Below, in pieces: positions 17,478-25,692 of a stretch of 64,000 bases of DNA. The stretch spans positions 1 through 64,000 of the forward strand of contig DLGF01000005.1 in the NCBI GenBank assembly GCA_002482545.1, in the 5' to 3' direction. The position numbers were made by a program, and so were the translations under genes. The notes under the pieces are model-generated. The model searched no databases, was not told the DNA's origin, and saw only the letters and a program-made list of their open reading frames with translations. This stretch comes from Sporomusaceae bacterium UBA7701. Lineage in GTDB: Bacteria; Bacillota; Negativicutes; Sporomusales; UBA7701. Within the stretch, counting starts at the first letter, position 1, and every line of letters begins with the position of its first letter.

Positions 17478-18265
17478 TTGAATCGCTGTCCCCGCTCAGC
17501 GGTTATCGCATCGACTCCTTATTGGGCGGCGGGAGTTATGGCTTTGTGGTTAAAGCGGAAAAAGCAGGCCGATATTATGCCCTGAAGCTATATTCCGACG
17601 ATTACCTGAATCGTAGGGGGCATTCATGCCAAGCCATGGAGCTTTTTAACCGGGAAACGGAGCTGCTGCAGTGCATCAGGCATTCGCGTATACCCGGCTG
17701 CATCGACTGCTTTGCCTATAACAATATGTATTGCCTGGTGCAGGAATATGTGCCGGGCGATACGCTCGCCGCGCTCATCAACCAGGGGCGGCGGTTCGGC
17801 GAAAAAGAAGTAGGCGGCGTGCTCCTCGAGCTGCTGGAAATCCTTGCTTTCCTTCACACGCCTGATGCTGGCAAGCCGGCTATCGTTCACCGGGATTTGC
17901 GGCTTTCCAACTTAATTGTTCGGGGAAATAGGCTGGTTTTGCTTGATTTCGGTCTGGCCTGCCGGATCGGTCATGACGCCGACCAAGCTTTCCTGCAAAA
18001 GAGGCTCCAGTCCAAATCCATCCGCGGCGTTTCGCCTTCCTATGCCAGAATGCGGAACGATCTGTCCGTGCAAAGCGATTTGTTCGGCGCCGGCGTAGTT
18101 GCTGTCGATCTGTTTACCAATTCGATAGCGCCCGGACAGTCCGGGGCCTGGGAGCAACAAATTCAGGTCTCCCCGCCGCTTAAATCCTTTATCCGCAGGC
18201 TTCTGGGCGTCGAGGAAAATTTCATGTCCTGCTCGGAGGCCCTCGAATATTGGCGGAACATATGA
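17474..18265 (+). CDS. Hanks-type Ser/Thr protein kinase
   Basis: About 263 residues forming one kinase domain: glycine loop LLGGGSYGFVVKA, catalytic Lys in YYALKLYSDDY, catalytic loop IVHRDLRLSNLIV, LLDFGLA for Mg2+ binding, and an APE-like region replaced by GVSPSYARMRND. There is no transmembrane segment or PASTA domain, so it is cytoplasmic. The frame has no ATG near its start; it opens with CTG 17474, ATT 17477 and CTG 17486. The glycine loop is preceded by LSPLSGYRIDSLL, as in full-length homologues. Translation could be coupled to the overlapping zinc-ribbon gene or come from a -1 slip at the T8 run. Its substrate is unknown. Confidence 0.85.
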   Translation: MIESLSPLSGYRIDSLLGGGSYGFVVKAEKAGRYYALKLYSDDYLNRRGHSCQAMELFNRETELLQCIRHSRIPGCIDCFAYNNMYCLVQEYVPGDTLAALINQGRRFGEKEVGGVLLELLEILAFLHTPDAGKPAIVHRDLRLSNLIVRGNRLVLLDFGLACRIGHDADQAFLQKRLQSKSIRGVSPSYARMRNDLSVQSDLFGAGVVAVDLFTNSIAPGQSGAWEQQIQVSPPLKSFIRRLLGVEENFMSCSEALEYWRNI

Positions 18266-18300
18266 ACTGGGCTATATAGCTGTATCCAGGTTTTGTGATC

Positions 18301-18330
18301 TTGACGACGGCCTTCCGCACCTGCTATGAT
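18301..18330 (+). promoter_or_regulatory. Promoter of the dead ABC-F leader
   Basis: TTGACG (18301-18306), 18-nt spacer, TATGAT (18325-18330). It lies 30 nt before a short frame with a ribosome binding site. Confidence 0.6.
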
Positions 18331-18360
18331 TGCGATAGAATTAGCTATGGAGGATTAAAC

Positions 18361-18411
18361 ATGTTAGCAGCGGTAAGAATCCGTTTCCTTGCTTTGTGCC
18401 GGCTAATTTAA
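18361..18411 (+). CDS. Leader peptide upstream of ABC-F remnant
   Basis: A 16-codon frame, MLAAVRIRFLALCRLI, with GGAGG 9-10 nt before the ATG. Hairpins at 18486-18511 and 18576-18599 follow before the ABC-F remnant. The order promoter, short peptide, hairpins, ABC-F matches the working attenuator at 14136-14408. Confidence 0.55.
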   Translation: MLAAVRIRFLALCRLI

Positions 18412-18575
18412 TAGCACACAAAGGCTCTGCCTGTGGGTGGAGTGAACGGAACCGGTCTGCTCATTTTTAACCCTTTCGATTAGGGAAGAGGGCATTTTCT
18501 TGCCTCTTTTAAATTTGGACGGAAAGAAGCTGCCGGACGCCTGATCGGCGATGAAGAACTGAAATCCGTTTGCCT

Positions 18576-18609
18576 GACACAGACTGAAGAGTCTGTGTCT
18601 TTTGCTTTA
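18576..18609 (+). terminator. Leader terminator before ABC-F remnant
   Basis: GACACAGACT (18576-18585) and AGTCTGTGTC (18590-18599) form a perfect 10-bp stem with a 4-nt loop, followed by TTTTGCTTT. Confidence 0.8.
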
Positions 18610-18757
18610 TACGAGCACAGAGTGGTTTGATTCCGGAAGGTAAATCATGAAGGCGATAGGAGAATAACGATGTATTATATATTCTCATATCCTCCCTGGA
18701 TTGCAGGGTATCCCTGCAGATGAGCGGCGACATTGCAATTCAGACAGGAGGGTTATC

Positions 18758-18900
18758 ATGGAACTTGTAGTAAAAGCAAAAAATATCCGCGTGGAATACC
18801 ATGGGCGGGATGTTCTGGATATCGACGGATTGGAACTGTAGGATTACGACCGCATTGGGAAAGTAACGCGGACCGGAGGACTTGCCGCTTCGCGTCCAGA
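18758..18900 (+). pseudogene. Remnant of an ABC-F ribosomal protection gene
   Basis: After CAGGAGGG at a good distance, ATG 18758 opens MELVVKAKNIRVEYHGRDVL followed by DIDGLEL, then a stop (TAG 18839), then DYDRIG in the same frame. This is the N-terminus of an ARE ABC-F protein up to the point where the Walker A loop should follow. The rest is gone: within 60 bp the sequence turns into the upstream region of the nucleotidyltransferase gene. Both a nonsense mutation and a large deletion are therefore present. The upstream leader is still recognisable. Confidence 0.7.
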
Positions 18901-18951
18901 AAAAGATACTCGTCAACACGAAATAACGATGCGATTTATGAGGTGGAGGAA

Positions 18952-19794
18952 ATGGATCCCATAGAAGCGATCATGCAATCGGTTTGCAAAGCGTTGCTCC
19001 AGGTCAGGGGTATAGCGGGCGTCGTGCTGGGCGGCTCGCGAGCGAGGGGGACCCATACTCCGGAATCCGATATTGATATTGGAATCTATTATTATGGGGA
19101 TACCCTGGATTTGGCCGCCCTGGATAAGGCAGCCGCAGCATTGGACAGTGAGCGCCGGGAAGGGTTGATAGCCCCTCCCGGCGCATGGGGCGACTGGGTT
19201 AATGGCGGCGGTTGGCTCGTGATAAACGGTCATCCTGTCGATCTCATCCTGCGGGATATCCTGAGAGTGGAGCGGGCTATCGCGGCTTGTTGCGAAGGCC
19301 GGATCACCGCCCACTATCAAACCGGGCACCCTCATGCTTACCTCAACGCCATGTATATGGGGGAACTGGCCGTTTGCCGAATACTCGCTGCCGGCGATGG
19401 AAAACTAGAGGATATGCGCGCCAAAACGCATCCTTACCCAAGGAAAATGAAGGAAGCCGTGATCCGCTTTTTTATGTTTGAAGCAGGGTTCTCGCATATG
19501 TTCGCCGCCAAGAACCTAAATAAAAATGATCCGTATTATGTAGCGGCGCACCTGGTCCGTTCGGTTTCCTGCCTGAACCAGGTCCTGTTCGCTCTCAACG
19601 AGGAGTATTGCATCAATGAGAAAAAGGCCGTCCGCATGATTGACGGATTCCGGATCAAGCCGCCCGAGTACGGGCGAAGGATGGGTAAGGTATTCTCGCT
19701 GGCCGGCTGCGGGGAAGAACACGCCTGTAAATGTCTGAAAGACCTGATCGACGATGTGGAAAAACTCGTTGCCGGGCGGCTGTTATGCAAATAA
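18952..19794 (+). CDS. Nucleotidyltransferase-fold protein
   Basis: A 280-residue protein with the polymerase-beta-like signature VVLGGSRARGTHTPESDIDI (GGSRARG and DxD, near residues 24-44) and a helical C-terminal half. Similar Firmicute proteins are annotated as nucleotidyltransferase-domain proteins, and some relatives adenylylate aminoglycosides, but nothing here proves drug modification. ATG 18952 has AGGTGGAGG just upstream; the longer frame to 18733 overlaps the ABC-F remnant and is not real. The close position after a broken resistance gene suggests the deletion that removed the ABC-F gene joined it to this one. Confidence 0.8.
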   Translation: MDPIEAIMQSVCKALLQVRGIAGVVLGGSRARGTHTPESDIDIGIYYYGDTLDLAALDKAAAALDSERREGLIAPPGAWGDWVNGGGWLVINGHPVDLILRDILRVERAIAACCEGRITAHYQTGHPHAYLNAMYMGELAVCRILAAGDGKLEDMRAKTHPYPRKMKEAVIRFFMFEAGFSHMFAAKNLNKNDPYYVAAHLVRSVSCLNQVLFALNEEYCINEKKAVRMIDGFRIKPPEYGRRMGKVFSLAGCGEEHACKCLKDLIDDVEKLVAGRLLCK

Positions 19795-20230
19795 GGACAA
19801 CCAAATGGTCTTTGGCCGGCCTGCTATGAAAAAACAAGCCTGACGAAGCCCGCAAGAGCCTGCGTGACCGCCGGCAATTCAGAACGCCGGGGCTGCAACA
19901 GGCGGCCGGAGGGTGCTTGACTGAACCCGGGAGGGGATTTGTAAAGCGCGGGCATTACCGGTATAATGAACATCAATACGAAGCCGGAGCTCCCGGGACC
20001 GCTGGACCGCTGACAGAGCCCCAATGGCGGACGTCTTTGCAGGACAAACAGAGAATGGCGGCGGGAGATTGGCAGGATGCTGACGGAAAAGGGAGTTGCC
20101 GGGGCAGCTCCCTTTTTGGGGCTCGCGGTGTAGTTTGTCGATAGGAAGGAAAAACTTTTAATAAAGGGCTTTTAGAAAAAAGAGGAGGTGAGTCGATTTT
20201 CCCCGGCTTTCCGGGAGAAATCGAAGTTTA
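19795..20230. other. Non-coding leader region before the CorC/CNNM gene
   Basis: A promoter, TTGTAA (19939-19944), 17-nt spacer and TATAAT (19962-19967), could start a leader that meets the terminator at 20091-20117. This arrangement looks like a regulated leader, but I do not recognise a Mg2+ or Mn2+ riboswitch in it. AAGAGGAGGTG at 20180-20190 is a strong ribosome binding sequence lying about 40 nt before the assigned start. Confidence 0.5.
20091..20117 (+). terminator. Intrinsic terminator upstream of CNNM/CorC gene
   Basis: GGGAGTTGCC (20091-20100) pairs with GGCAGCTCCC (20103-20112), then T5. Confidence 0.8.
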
Positions 20231-21550
20231 TTGGACCCAGCGTCTATCCTATGGAATATCTTTCTGGTCCTGTTTCTAGTGTTGCTGAACGGTTTTTTTG
20301 TTTCCGCCGAATTTGCCATGGTAAAGGTGCGCAGTACGCGGATCGATACGTTGCTGCAGGAGGGAAATACCCGGGCGAAATATGCGAAACGGCTGGTCGA
20401 CAATCTGGACGCCTATTTATCGGCCTGCCAGCTCGGGATTACCCTGGCGTCGCTGGGCCTGGGCTGGATCGGCGAACCGGCGATCGCCCGCCTGATCGAG
20501 CCGGTGCTGGCAGACTTCGGCTTATCGGAAGCCGTCATCCACACCATTGCCTTTGCCGTTGCCTTTTCGATCATCACGGCGCTGCATATCATTCTCGGTG
20601 AATTGGCGCCCAAGTCGCTGGCCATCCAAAAGGCCGACAGCGTAACCATCTGGACGTCGGTGCCGCTCATCGCGTTTTATAAATTGATGTTTCCGGTCAT
20701 CTGGGTATTAAACAGCCTCGCCAACCGAATTTTGCGGGCGGTGGGCATTGAAGTGGCGAGCGAGCATGAAGCCGCCCATACCGAGGAAGAAATCCGGATT
20801 CTGATGGAAGAAAGCCATCAGCAGGGGTATATCAATCAAACGGAACTTACCTATGTCGATAATATTTTCGATTTTGCCGAACGGCATGTGAAAGAAGTCA
20901 TGATCCCCCGGACCGATATGGTCTGCCTGTATGCCGAGGACTCCTTCGCCGTCAACCTGGAAACGGCTTTGGACGAGCAGCTTACCCGCTATCCGGTCTG
21001 TGACCCGGATAAAGACAATATTATCGGCTTCGCGCACATCAAGGATTTGCTGGCGGCGCTGGCTAAGGGCGAGACTCCGGCGTTAAAGGAAATGGCGCGG
21101 GATATTATGGCTGTGCCGGAGACGATGCCGATCAGCAACTTGCTCAAGCTGATGCAAAAAAAACGGGAGCAAATCGCGATTGTGATTGATGAATACGGCG
21201 GCACGGCCGGTCTGGTGACGCTTGAGGATATCCTGGAGGAAATCGTCGGTGAAATCCAGGATGAGTTTGATGAGGAGCGGCCGGTTGTCGAGATACGGGC
21301 GGATAATGCCCATTCGGTGGACGGGCGCCTGCTCATTGAAGAAGTCAACGAAGTGTTCGGACTGGACCTGGATAGGGAAGAGATCGATACGCTGGGCGGC
21401 TGGATGTCAACCCAGGTGGAGATGCCGCCCCGGGTCGGCCAGCAGGTTGAATCTGCCGGCTATGCGCTCGTGGTCGAGGAAGTGGACAACATGCGGATTA
21501 CCCGGGTGCTGTTGCGCAAGACGGCCGGCGAGGCGGAGCCGGCGGAGTAG
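20231..21550 (+). CDS. CNNM/CorC (HlyC/CorC)-family membrane protein
   Basis: A 439-residue protein with three parts. The first is an N-terminal DUF21/CNNM membrane domain (FLVLLNGFFVSAEFAMVKVR, about residues 10-190). The second is a CBS pair (about 205-325; VMIPRTDMVCLYAEDSF and GGTAGLVTLEDILEEIVGEI). The third is a CorC_HlyC domain at the end. These proteins are implicated in Mg2+/Co2+ export. The assigned TTG start gives the usual MDPAS N-terminus but has a weak ribosome binding site (GGGAG, 13 nt away). A stronger site at 20180 would serve a start around 20192 that has no standard codon. The start is therefore less certain than the product. Confidence 0.9.
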   Translation: MDPASILWNIFLVLFLVLLNGFFVSAEFAMVKVRSTRIDTLLQEGNTRAKYAKRLVDNLDAYLSACQLGITLASLGLGWIGEPAIARLIEPVLADFGLSEAVIHTIAFAVAFSIITALHIILGELAPKSLAIQKADSVTIWTSVPLIAFYKLMFPVIWVLNSLANRILRAVGIEVASEHEAAHTEEEIRILMEESHQQGYINQTELTYVDNIFDFAERHVKEVMIPRTDMVCLYAEDSFAVNLETALDEQLTRYPVCDPDKDNIIGFAHIKDLLAALAKGETPALKEMARDIMAVPETMPISNLLKLMQKKREQIAIVIDEYGGTAGLVTLEDILEEIVGEIQDEFDEERPVVEIRADNAHSVDGRLLIEEVNEVFGLDLDREEIDTLGGWMSTQVEMPPRVGQQVESAGYALVVEEVDNMRITRVLLRKTAGEAEPAE

Positions 21551-21621
21551 CGCCTTCAAGGCTAGCCAACTGGAATATCGGATATATGCTTATCGTATCC
21601 TTGCTTTTGAGGAGGTCCTTC

Positions 21622-22647
21622 ATGGCCAGAGCTAAAAAAGTTATCCTAATTACCTTCTTGCTCACGATGGTGACGGCTATAGGCGCGTCCGCCCGGCCTG
21701 CAAGCCTGTTTCGCTTCGACGAACCCAGTTTTATGGGATTCAGAGACGGGATAACGGCGATAAAACTGGAGGGGAAATGGGGCGGCGTCAATGCCGGCGG
21801 CGATATCCTGATTCCCGGGCAATACGAATATCCGTTTTACTTTTCCGAAGGCCTCGCGGCGGTCGGCATCGGAAACAAGTGGGGCTTTATCGACAAAACA
21901 GGGGCGCTGGTCATCCCTTATCAATATGACATGGCTGTCTCTTTCAGCGAAGGACTTGCCGCTGTGAGCAGGGGCAATAAATGGGGATACATCGATAAAA
22001 CCGGCAGAGAGGCAATCCCTTGCCAATTCGATCACGCGTCTTCCTTTCGTGAAGGCCTGGCGGCCGTAAAACTAAATAATCGCTGGAGCTACATCGACCA
22101 TACCGGGGCCGTGGCAATTCCGCGCCAATTCGACTTCGCCTTTGAGTTCCGCGAAGGACTTGCCGCTGTGTGCACCGATCGAGGGTGGGGCTTCATTGAT
22201 AAAACCGGAAAAGAAGCGATCCCTTGCCAATATGAGCTGGCGTTCGGGTTCAGTGAAGGCTTGTCGCCGGTCAAAGCCCATGGTAAATGGGGTTATATCG
22301 ACAAGCGCGGCAATACGATCATTCCGTTCCTATACGAGGCGGCAAATTCGTTCCGTGAAGGCCTGGCCCCCGTTAAAAGCCGCAATAAATGGGGATATAT
22401 CGATAGGTCGGGTAAAGTGAAAGTTGCTTTTGCCTACGATGGCGCAGACGTCTTTCAAGAAGGTCTCGCAGCCGTAGCGGTCAATCATCGATGGGGATAT
22501 GTCAATCCCAAAGGGGATTTGGCAATACCGGTGCAATATGAATATGCGCTCTCTTTCAGCGAGGGGTTCGCCTTTGCGGGCCTTAACGGGAAATGGGGGA
22601 TTATCGATAAAACCGGCCGTGCCCTCCCTTGGAGCTTAATACAATAG
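21622..22647 (+). CDS. Secreted WG-repeat protein
   Basis: A 341-residue protein with a signal peptide (MARAKKVILITFLLTMVTAI, cleavage after ASA). It consists of about ten WG (KWG) beta-repeats of roughly 32 residues, of the form GNKWGFIDKTG then ALVIPYQYDMAVSFSEGLAAV. WG repeats are common in secreted bacterial proteins, but their biochemical role is not known; binding is usually assumed. ATG 21622 has GAGGAGG at 6-nt spacing; the in-frame ATG at 21586 lacks one. A longer relative is at 59546-61240. Confidence 0.92.
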   Translation: MARAKKVILITFLLTMVTAIGASARPASLFRFDEPSFMGFRDGITAIKLEGKWGGVNAGGDILIPGQYEYPFYFSEGLAAVGIGNKWGFIDKTGALVIPYQYDMAVSFSEGLAAVSRGNKWGYIDKTGREAIPCQFDHASSFREGLAAVKLNNRWSYIDHTGAVAIPRQFDFAFEFREGLAAVCTDRGWGFIDKTGKEAIPCQYELAFGFSEGLSPVKAHGKWGYIDKRGNTIIPFLYEAANSFREGLAPVKSRNKWGYIDRSGKVKVAFAYDGADVFQEGLAAVAVNHRWGYVNPKGDLAIPVQYEYALSFSEGFAFAGLNGKWGIIDKTGRALPWSLIQ

Positions 22648-22839
22648 CTGGAGACGGCTCCAGCGGTTTGGGAGATGGCAAGAGCGCTGTTCACTATCCA
22701 TGGTCAAGGATACGATAAGGTGATCTGTCAACTTGCGGCTTGGACGGCTTTTTCCTGTTTAAATCCTGGTGCTGGTTTTTCTCTTGAACAAATTGTATAA
22801 TAATGGGAAACATAGTGATTTGATGGGAGGCATCCGGAA

Positions 22840-23640
22840 TTGAAAAGAGGGAAGATTGTTGCTTGCATTTTAGTTGTGCTTTTTTCATTAACTTCTACCT
22901 CGTTCGCGGCTTTTTCCGCTTCCGGACTCGATGAAGGACGATTTAACGATTTTAAAGGAACGATCGACGGAAAATATAAAATACGAATGCTTTTATACGC
23001 AGCGAATAACGAGATAGTCGGCAATTATTTCTATGAACTATATGAGAGCAAGATAAAGCTGACGGGACGATATGAAGGGAAGCTGATCACGCTTTTTGAA
23101 TATGATGACCAGGGAAATCAAACAGCTAGATTCAGCGGTGAGATTATAGACGCATATGGCAGAATGAAGGGTGTCTGGCAAAATTTGGAGGACAATGCCA
23201 GTTATGACTTCGAATTGAAGATGCTCGGCACTTTTCCGGGAAGACCTGATAACGTGTATATTGATGCAGGAGCTCGCAGCACTGATGAAGTCGAAAGATT
23301 TGCTGCCAAACTTAAAAACGATATATTGAGCAGAAATAAGAATGAAGTCGCTGCGGAAGTGGCCTATCCGATCATCGTTTATGCTAAAGGCCAAAAAGTA
23401 ACCATAAATTCTGAACAAGAGTTTATTGAACAGTTTGGCGAAATATTTTATCCTGAATATGTTCAGGCAATAGCCAAATGTTTTCCGGTCAATATGCACT
23501 CTAGTTATCGCGGAATAATGTTTGGGGATAAAGGTCAAATTTGGCTGAATTATCTTATATTTGATAAGTCATCCGTGAAGTTGATGGTAACGGGCATAAA
23601 CAACCACCCGGAAGATGTGACGTATTTTTTGAAAGATTAG
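22840..23640 (+). CDS. Secreted protein of unknown function
   Basis: A 266-residue protein with a clear signal peptide (MKRGKIVACILVVLFSLTST, cleavage near SFA-AFS). The N-terminal half (FKGTIDGKYKIRMLLYAANN, then NYFYELYESKIKLTGRYEGK) resembles small beta-barrel domains that follow lipocalin-like strands. The second half (SRNKNEVAAEVAYPIIVY) resembles DUF-type periplasmic domains. I do not recognise a family with certainty. It starts at TTG, with GGAGG 9 nt before. It is more AT-rich than its neighbours. Confidence 0.8.
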   Translation: MKRGKIVACILVVLFSLTSTSFAAFSASGLDEGRFNDFKGTIDGKYKIRMLLYAANNEIVGNYFYELYESKIKLTGRYEGKLITLFEYDDQGNQTARFSGEIIDAYGRMKGVWQNLEDNASYDFELKMLGTFPGRPDNVYIDAGARSTDEVERFAAKLKNDILSRNKNEVAAEVAYPIIVYAKGQKVTINSEQEFIEQFGEIFYPEYVQAIAKCFPVNMHSSYRGIMFGDKGQIWLNYLIFDKSSVKLMVTGINNHPEDVTYFLKD

Positions 23641-23938
23641 ATTTGGAAGAAATGCAAAGGAACGTTTCGCTGCACTATAAACGGCTCTAATCTTCGGATT
23701 AACGGATGCCGGCCACGGTAGTTCCCGCAGGCCAGGACAATGTCGGCGGCGATCAACAGATATGCCTGGCGAATTGCCTATACGATCGAAGGCATAAGAG
23801 AGTGGTTGTTGACATAGGTAAAACGTCCCAATGACTGAACCTTCCTTTGAACTTAAACTTCAAGCAAAATTAAAGAGTGGCGGGCAGGGCAATGAGGAGT
23901 TTCTTCAACAACCTAAGCCATAAGAGGGGGAAAATAAA
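23641..23938. other. Intergenic stretch without recognisable features
   Basis: I see no gene, hairpin or convincing promoter between the secreted protein and the NTF2-like gene, apart from the AAGAGGGGG ribosome binding site close to 23930. Confidence 0.5.
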
Positions 23939-24328
23939 ATGGAAAATGAACGGCAAGCTGTGATTTCAGCCGTGGAGGAGGCCTATGTCGCAGGCGTCCA
24001 GAACAAAGCCGACCTTGCGCTGGCCCGGAAGGGCTTTGCGGCCGAATTTCAGATGCTGACTTACAGTAATGACGCCGTGGACAACAAGATTACGGTCGAA
24101 GCACTGGTGGAGCGGGTAAAGAAAGCCAAGGCGGAAAACCCCGGCCTTGTCACCACTCACAAGATTTTGCTGGCCGATGTGGTAGGCAACGCGGGATTCG
24201 TCAAAATCGAATTGCATCGTAACGGGGTTTACTTTTTCACCGATTACTTGTTGCTGTATAAATTCAGCGACGGCTGGAAGATCGTGGCCAAGACCTATAC
24301 CAAGGACCCGGCTTTCGCCCAGGCCTAG
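23939..24328 (+). CDS. NTF2-like/SnoaL-type small protein (lumazine-binding-like)
   Basis: A 129-residue cone-shaped alpha+beta protein. The opening helix pattern (RQAVISAVEEAYVAGVQNKA) and the beta-sheet (VGNAGFVKIELHRNGVYFFT, then DYLLLYKFSDGWKIVAKTY) match the putative lumazine-binding branch of the NTF2-like fold. The fold serves many functions and no catalytic residues stand out, so function is unknown. ATG 23939 follows AAGAGGGGGA. A very strong terminator follows at 24402-24432, so it is monocistronic. Confidence 0.8.
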   Translation: MENERQAVISAVEEAYVAGVQNKADLALARKGFAAEFQMLTYSNDAVDNKITVEALVERVKKAKAENPGLVTTHKILLADVVGNAGFVKIELHRNGVYFFTDYLLLYKFSDGWKIVAKTYTKDPAFAQA

Positions 24329-24401
24329 TCGCGCCAGGACAAACAGCGGCGCCGATCCTCCGCTTAGTTTACCGTCTTTCGGATCAGCGGCATAACCGGA
24401 C

Positions 24402-24432
24402 AAAGCCGGCCCGGGATTCCCGGGCCGGCTTT
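24402..24432. terminator. Bidirectional terminator between NTF2-like gene and rocD
   Basis: A perfect 14-bp GC-rich stem (24402-24415 with 24419-24432) with A3 and T3 at its ends, between convergent genes. Confidence 0.85.
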
Positions 24433-24466
24433 GATCTATTCCCCGTGAATATAGGATTGCCGGCAG

Positions 24467-25657
24467 CTAAACAAATAGCCCGGCGATTTTTTCATACGCC
24501 CAGTCCAGGGTCTCCCGGTCGATAACCAGCGGCGGGGCAAACCGGATGATATGGGCATGTGTGTCTTTGCAGAGAAGGCCCTGGTCCTGCAGCTTTTCAC
24601 AATAGGGCCGCGCCGGCACCGTCAGTTCAAGCCCGATAAACAAGCCCCGCCCCCGCACCTGCCGGATCAGGGGACTCTTAATTTCGCCCAGTCTGGCCAG
24701 GAAATACTCGCCCAATTGCCGCGAATTTTCCACCAGCTTTTCCGTTTCCAGCACCTCCAGGGCCGCGACCGCCACCGCGCAAGCCAGCGGATTGCCGCCG
24801 AAGGTCGAGCCGTGCGAACCGGGCTCGAAAACCTCCAAAATCTCCCGATCGGCGGCCACGATGGAAATCGGCATGACGCCGCCGCCCAGCGCCTTGCCCA
24901 GCAAATAGACGTCCGGTGTCACATCCTCCCATTCGCAGGCGAACATCCGGCCGGTGCGTCCCAGCCCGGTCTGAATTTCATCGGCCACAAACAGCACCTT
25001 GTTTTCCCGGCATAGCTCCCGGGCCTGGCGGAGATAGCCCGCCGGAGGAATGACAATGCCCGCCTCGCCCTGGATCGGCTCCACGAAAAACGCGGCGGTA
25101 TTCGGGGTTATTGCTTGCCGGAGCGCCTCCAGATCGCCGTAGGGAATGATCCTGAAGCCCGGCGTATACGGCCCGAAGCCGCGCTTATATTCATCGCTGG
25201 AGGAAAAGGAAGTGACCGTGACCGTGCGGCCATGAAAATTATCGCCGCAAACGATAATTTCCGCCTGATTTTCCGGTACCTTTTTCTGGCCGTAAGCCCA
25301 GCGCCGCACAGTCTTCACCGCGGTTTCCACCGCTTCGGCGCCGGTGTTCATCGGCAGGAACATCGTTTTTCCGGTAAGCTTGGCCAGCTTTTCATACAGC
25401 AATACCAACTGGTCGTTATGAAAAGCCCGTGAAGTAAGCGTCACTCTGTCGGCCTGCTCTTTCAACGCTTTTATAATTGCCGGGTGGCGGTGCCCCTGGT
25501 TCAGCGCCGAGTAAGAACTCAGCATATCGAGATACCGCCGTCCCTCCACATCTTCCATCCAGACTCCTTCCGCCCGGGCGATAACTACCGGCAGCGGATT
25601 GTAATTATGCGCTCCCAGCTTTTCGGTTCTTTCGATAATACTTTTTGCATTCACCAT
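24467..25657 (-). CDS. rocD: Ornithine aminotransferase
   Basis: A 396-residue class-III PLP aminotransferase converting ornithine and 2-oxoglutarate to glutamate semialdehyde and glutamate. Key blocks: the LSSYSALNQGHRHPAII start typical of RocD, the PLP-phosphate loop MNTGAEAVETAVKTVR, FVADEIQTGLGRTG, the PLP lysine in LLGKALGGGVMPIS, and STFGGNPLAC. ATG 25657 is chosen because GGTGGAG lies 6 nt upstream. The gene lies 35 bp after the sigma-54 activator on the same strand, so it is probably co-transcribed from the -24/-12 promoter at 27253-27268. Confidence 0.93.
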   Translation of the reverse strand: MVNAKSIIERTEKLGAHNYNPLPVVIARAEGVWMEDVEGRRYLDMLSSYSALNQGHRHPAIIKALKEQADRVTLTSRAFHNDQLVLLYEKLAKLTGKTMFLPMNTGAEAVETAVKTVRRWAYGQKKVPENQAEIIVCGDNFHGRTVTVTSFSSSDEYKRGFGPYTPGFRIIPYGDLEALRQAITPNTAAFFVEPIQGEAGIVIPPAGYLRQARELCRENKVLFVADEIQTGLGRTGRMFACEWEDVTPDVYLLGKALGGGVMPISIVAADREILEVFEPGSHGSTFGGNPLACAVAVAALEVLETEKLVENSRQLGEYFLARLGEIKSPLIRQVRGRGLFIGLELTVPARPYCEKLQDQGLLCKDTHAHIIRFAPPLVIDRETLDWAYEKIAGLFV

Positions 25658-25692
25658 AGCTATCTCCACCTTTCCGCAGGCTCGCCCGCGAA

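Noticed and set aside
18733..18951. N-terminal extension of the nucleotidyltransferase frame
   Set aside because: It is an out-of-frame reading of the ABC-F remnant; ATG 18952 has its own ribosome binding site.
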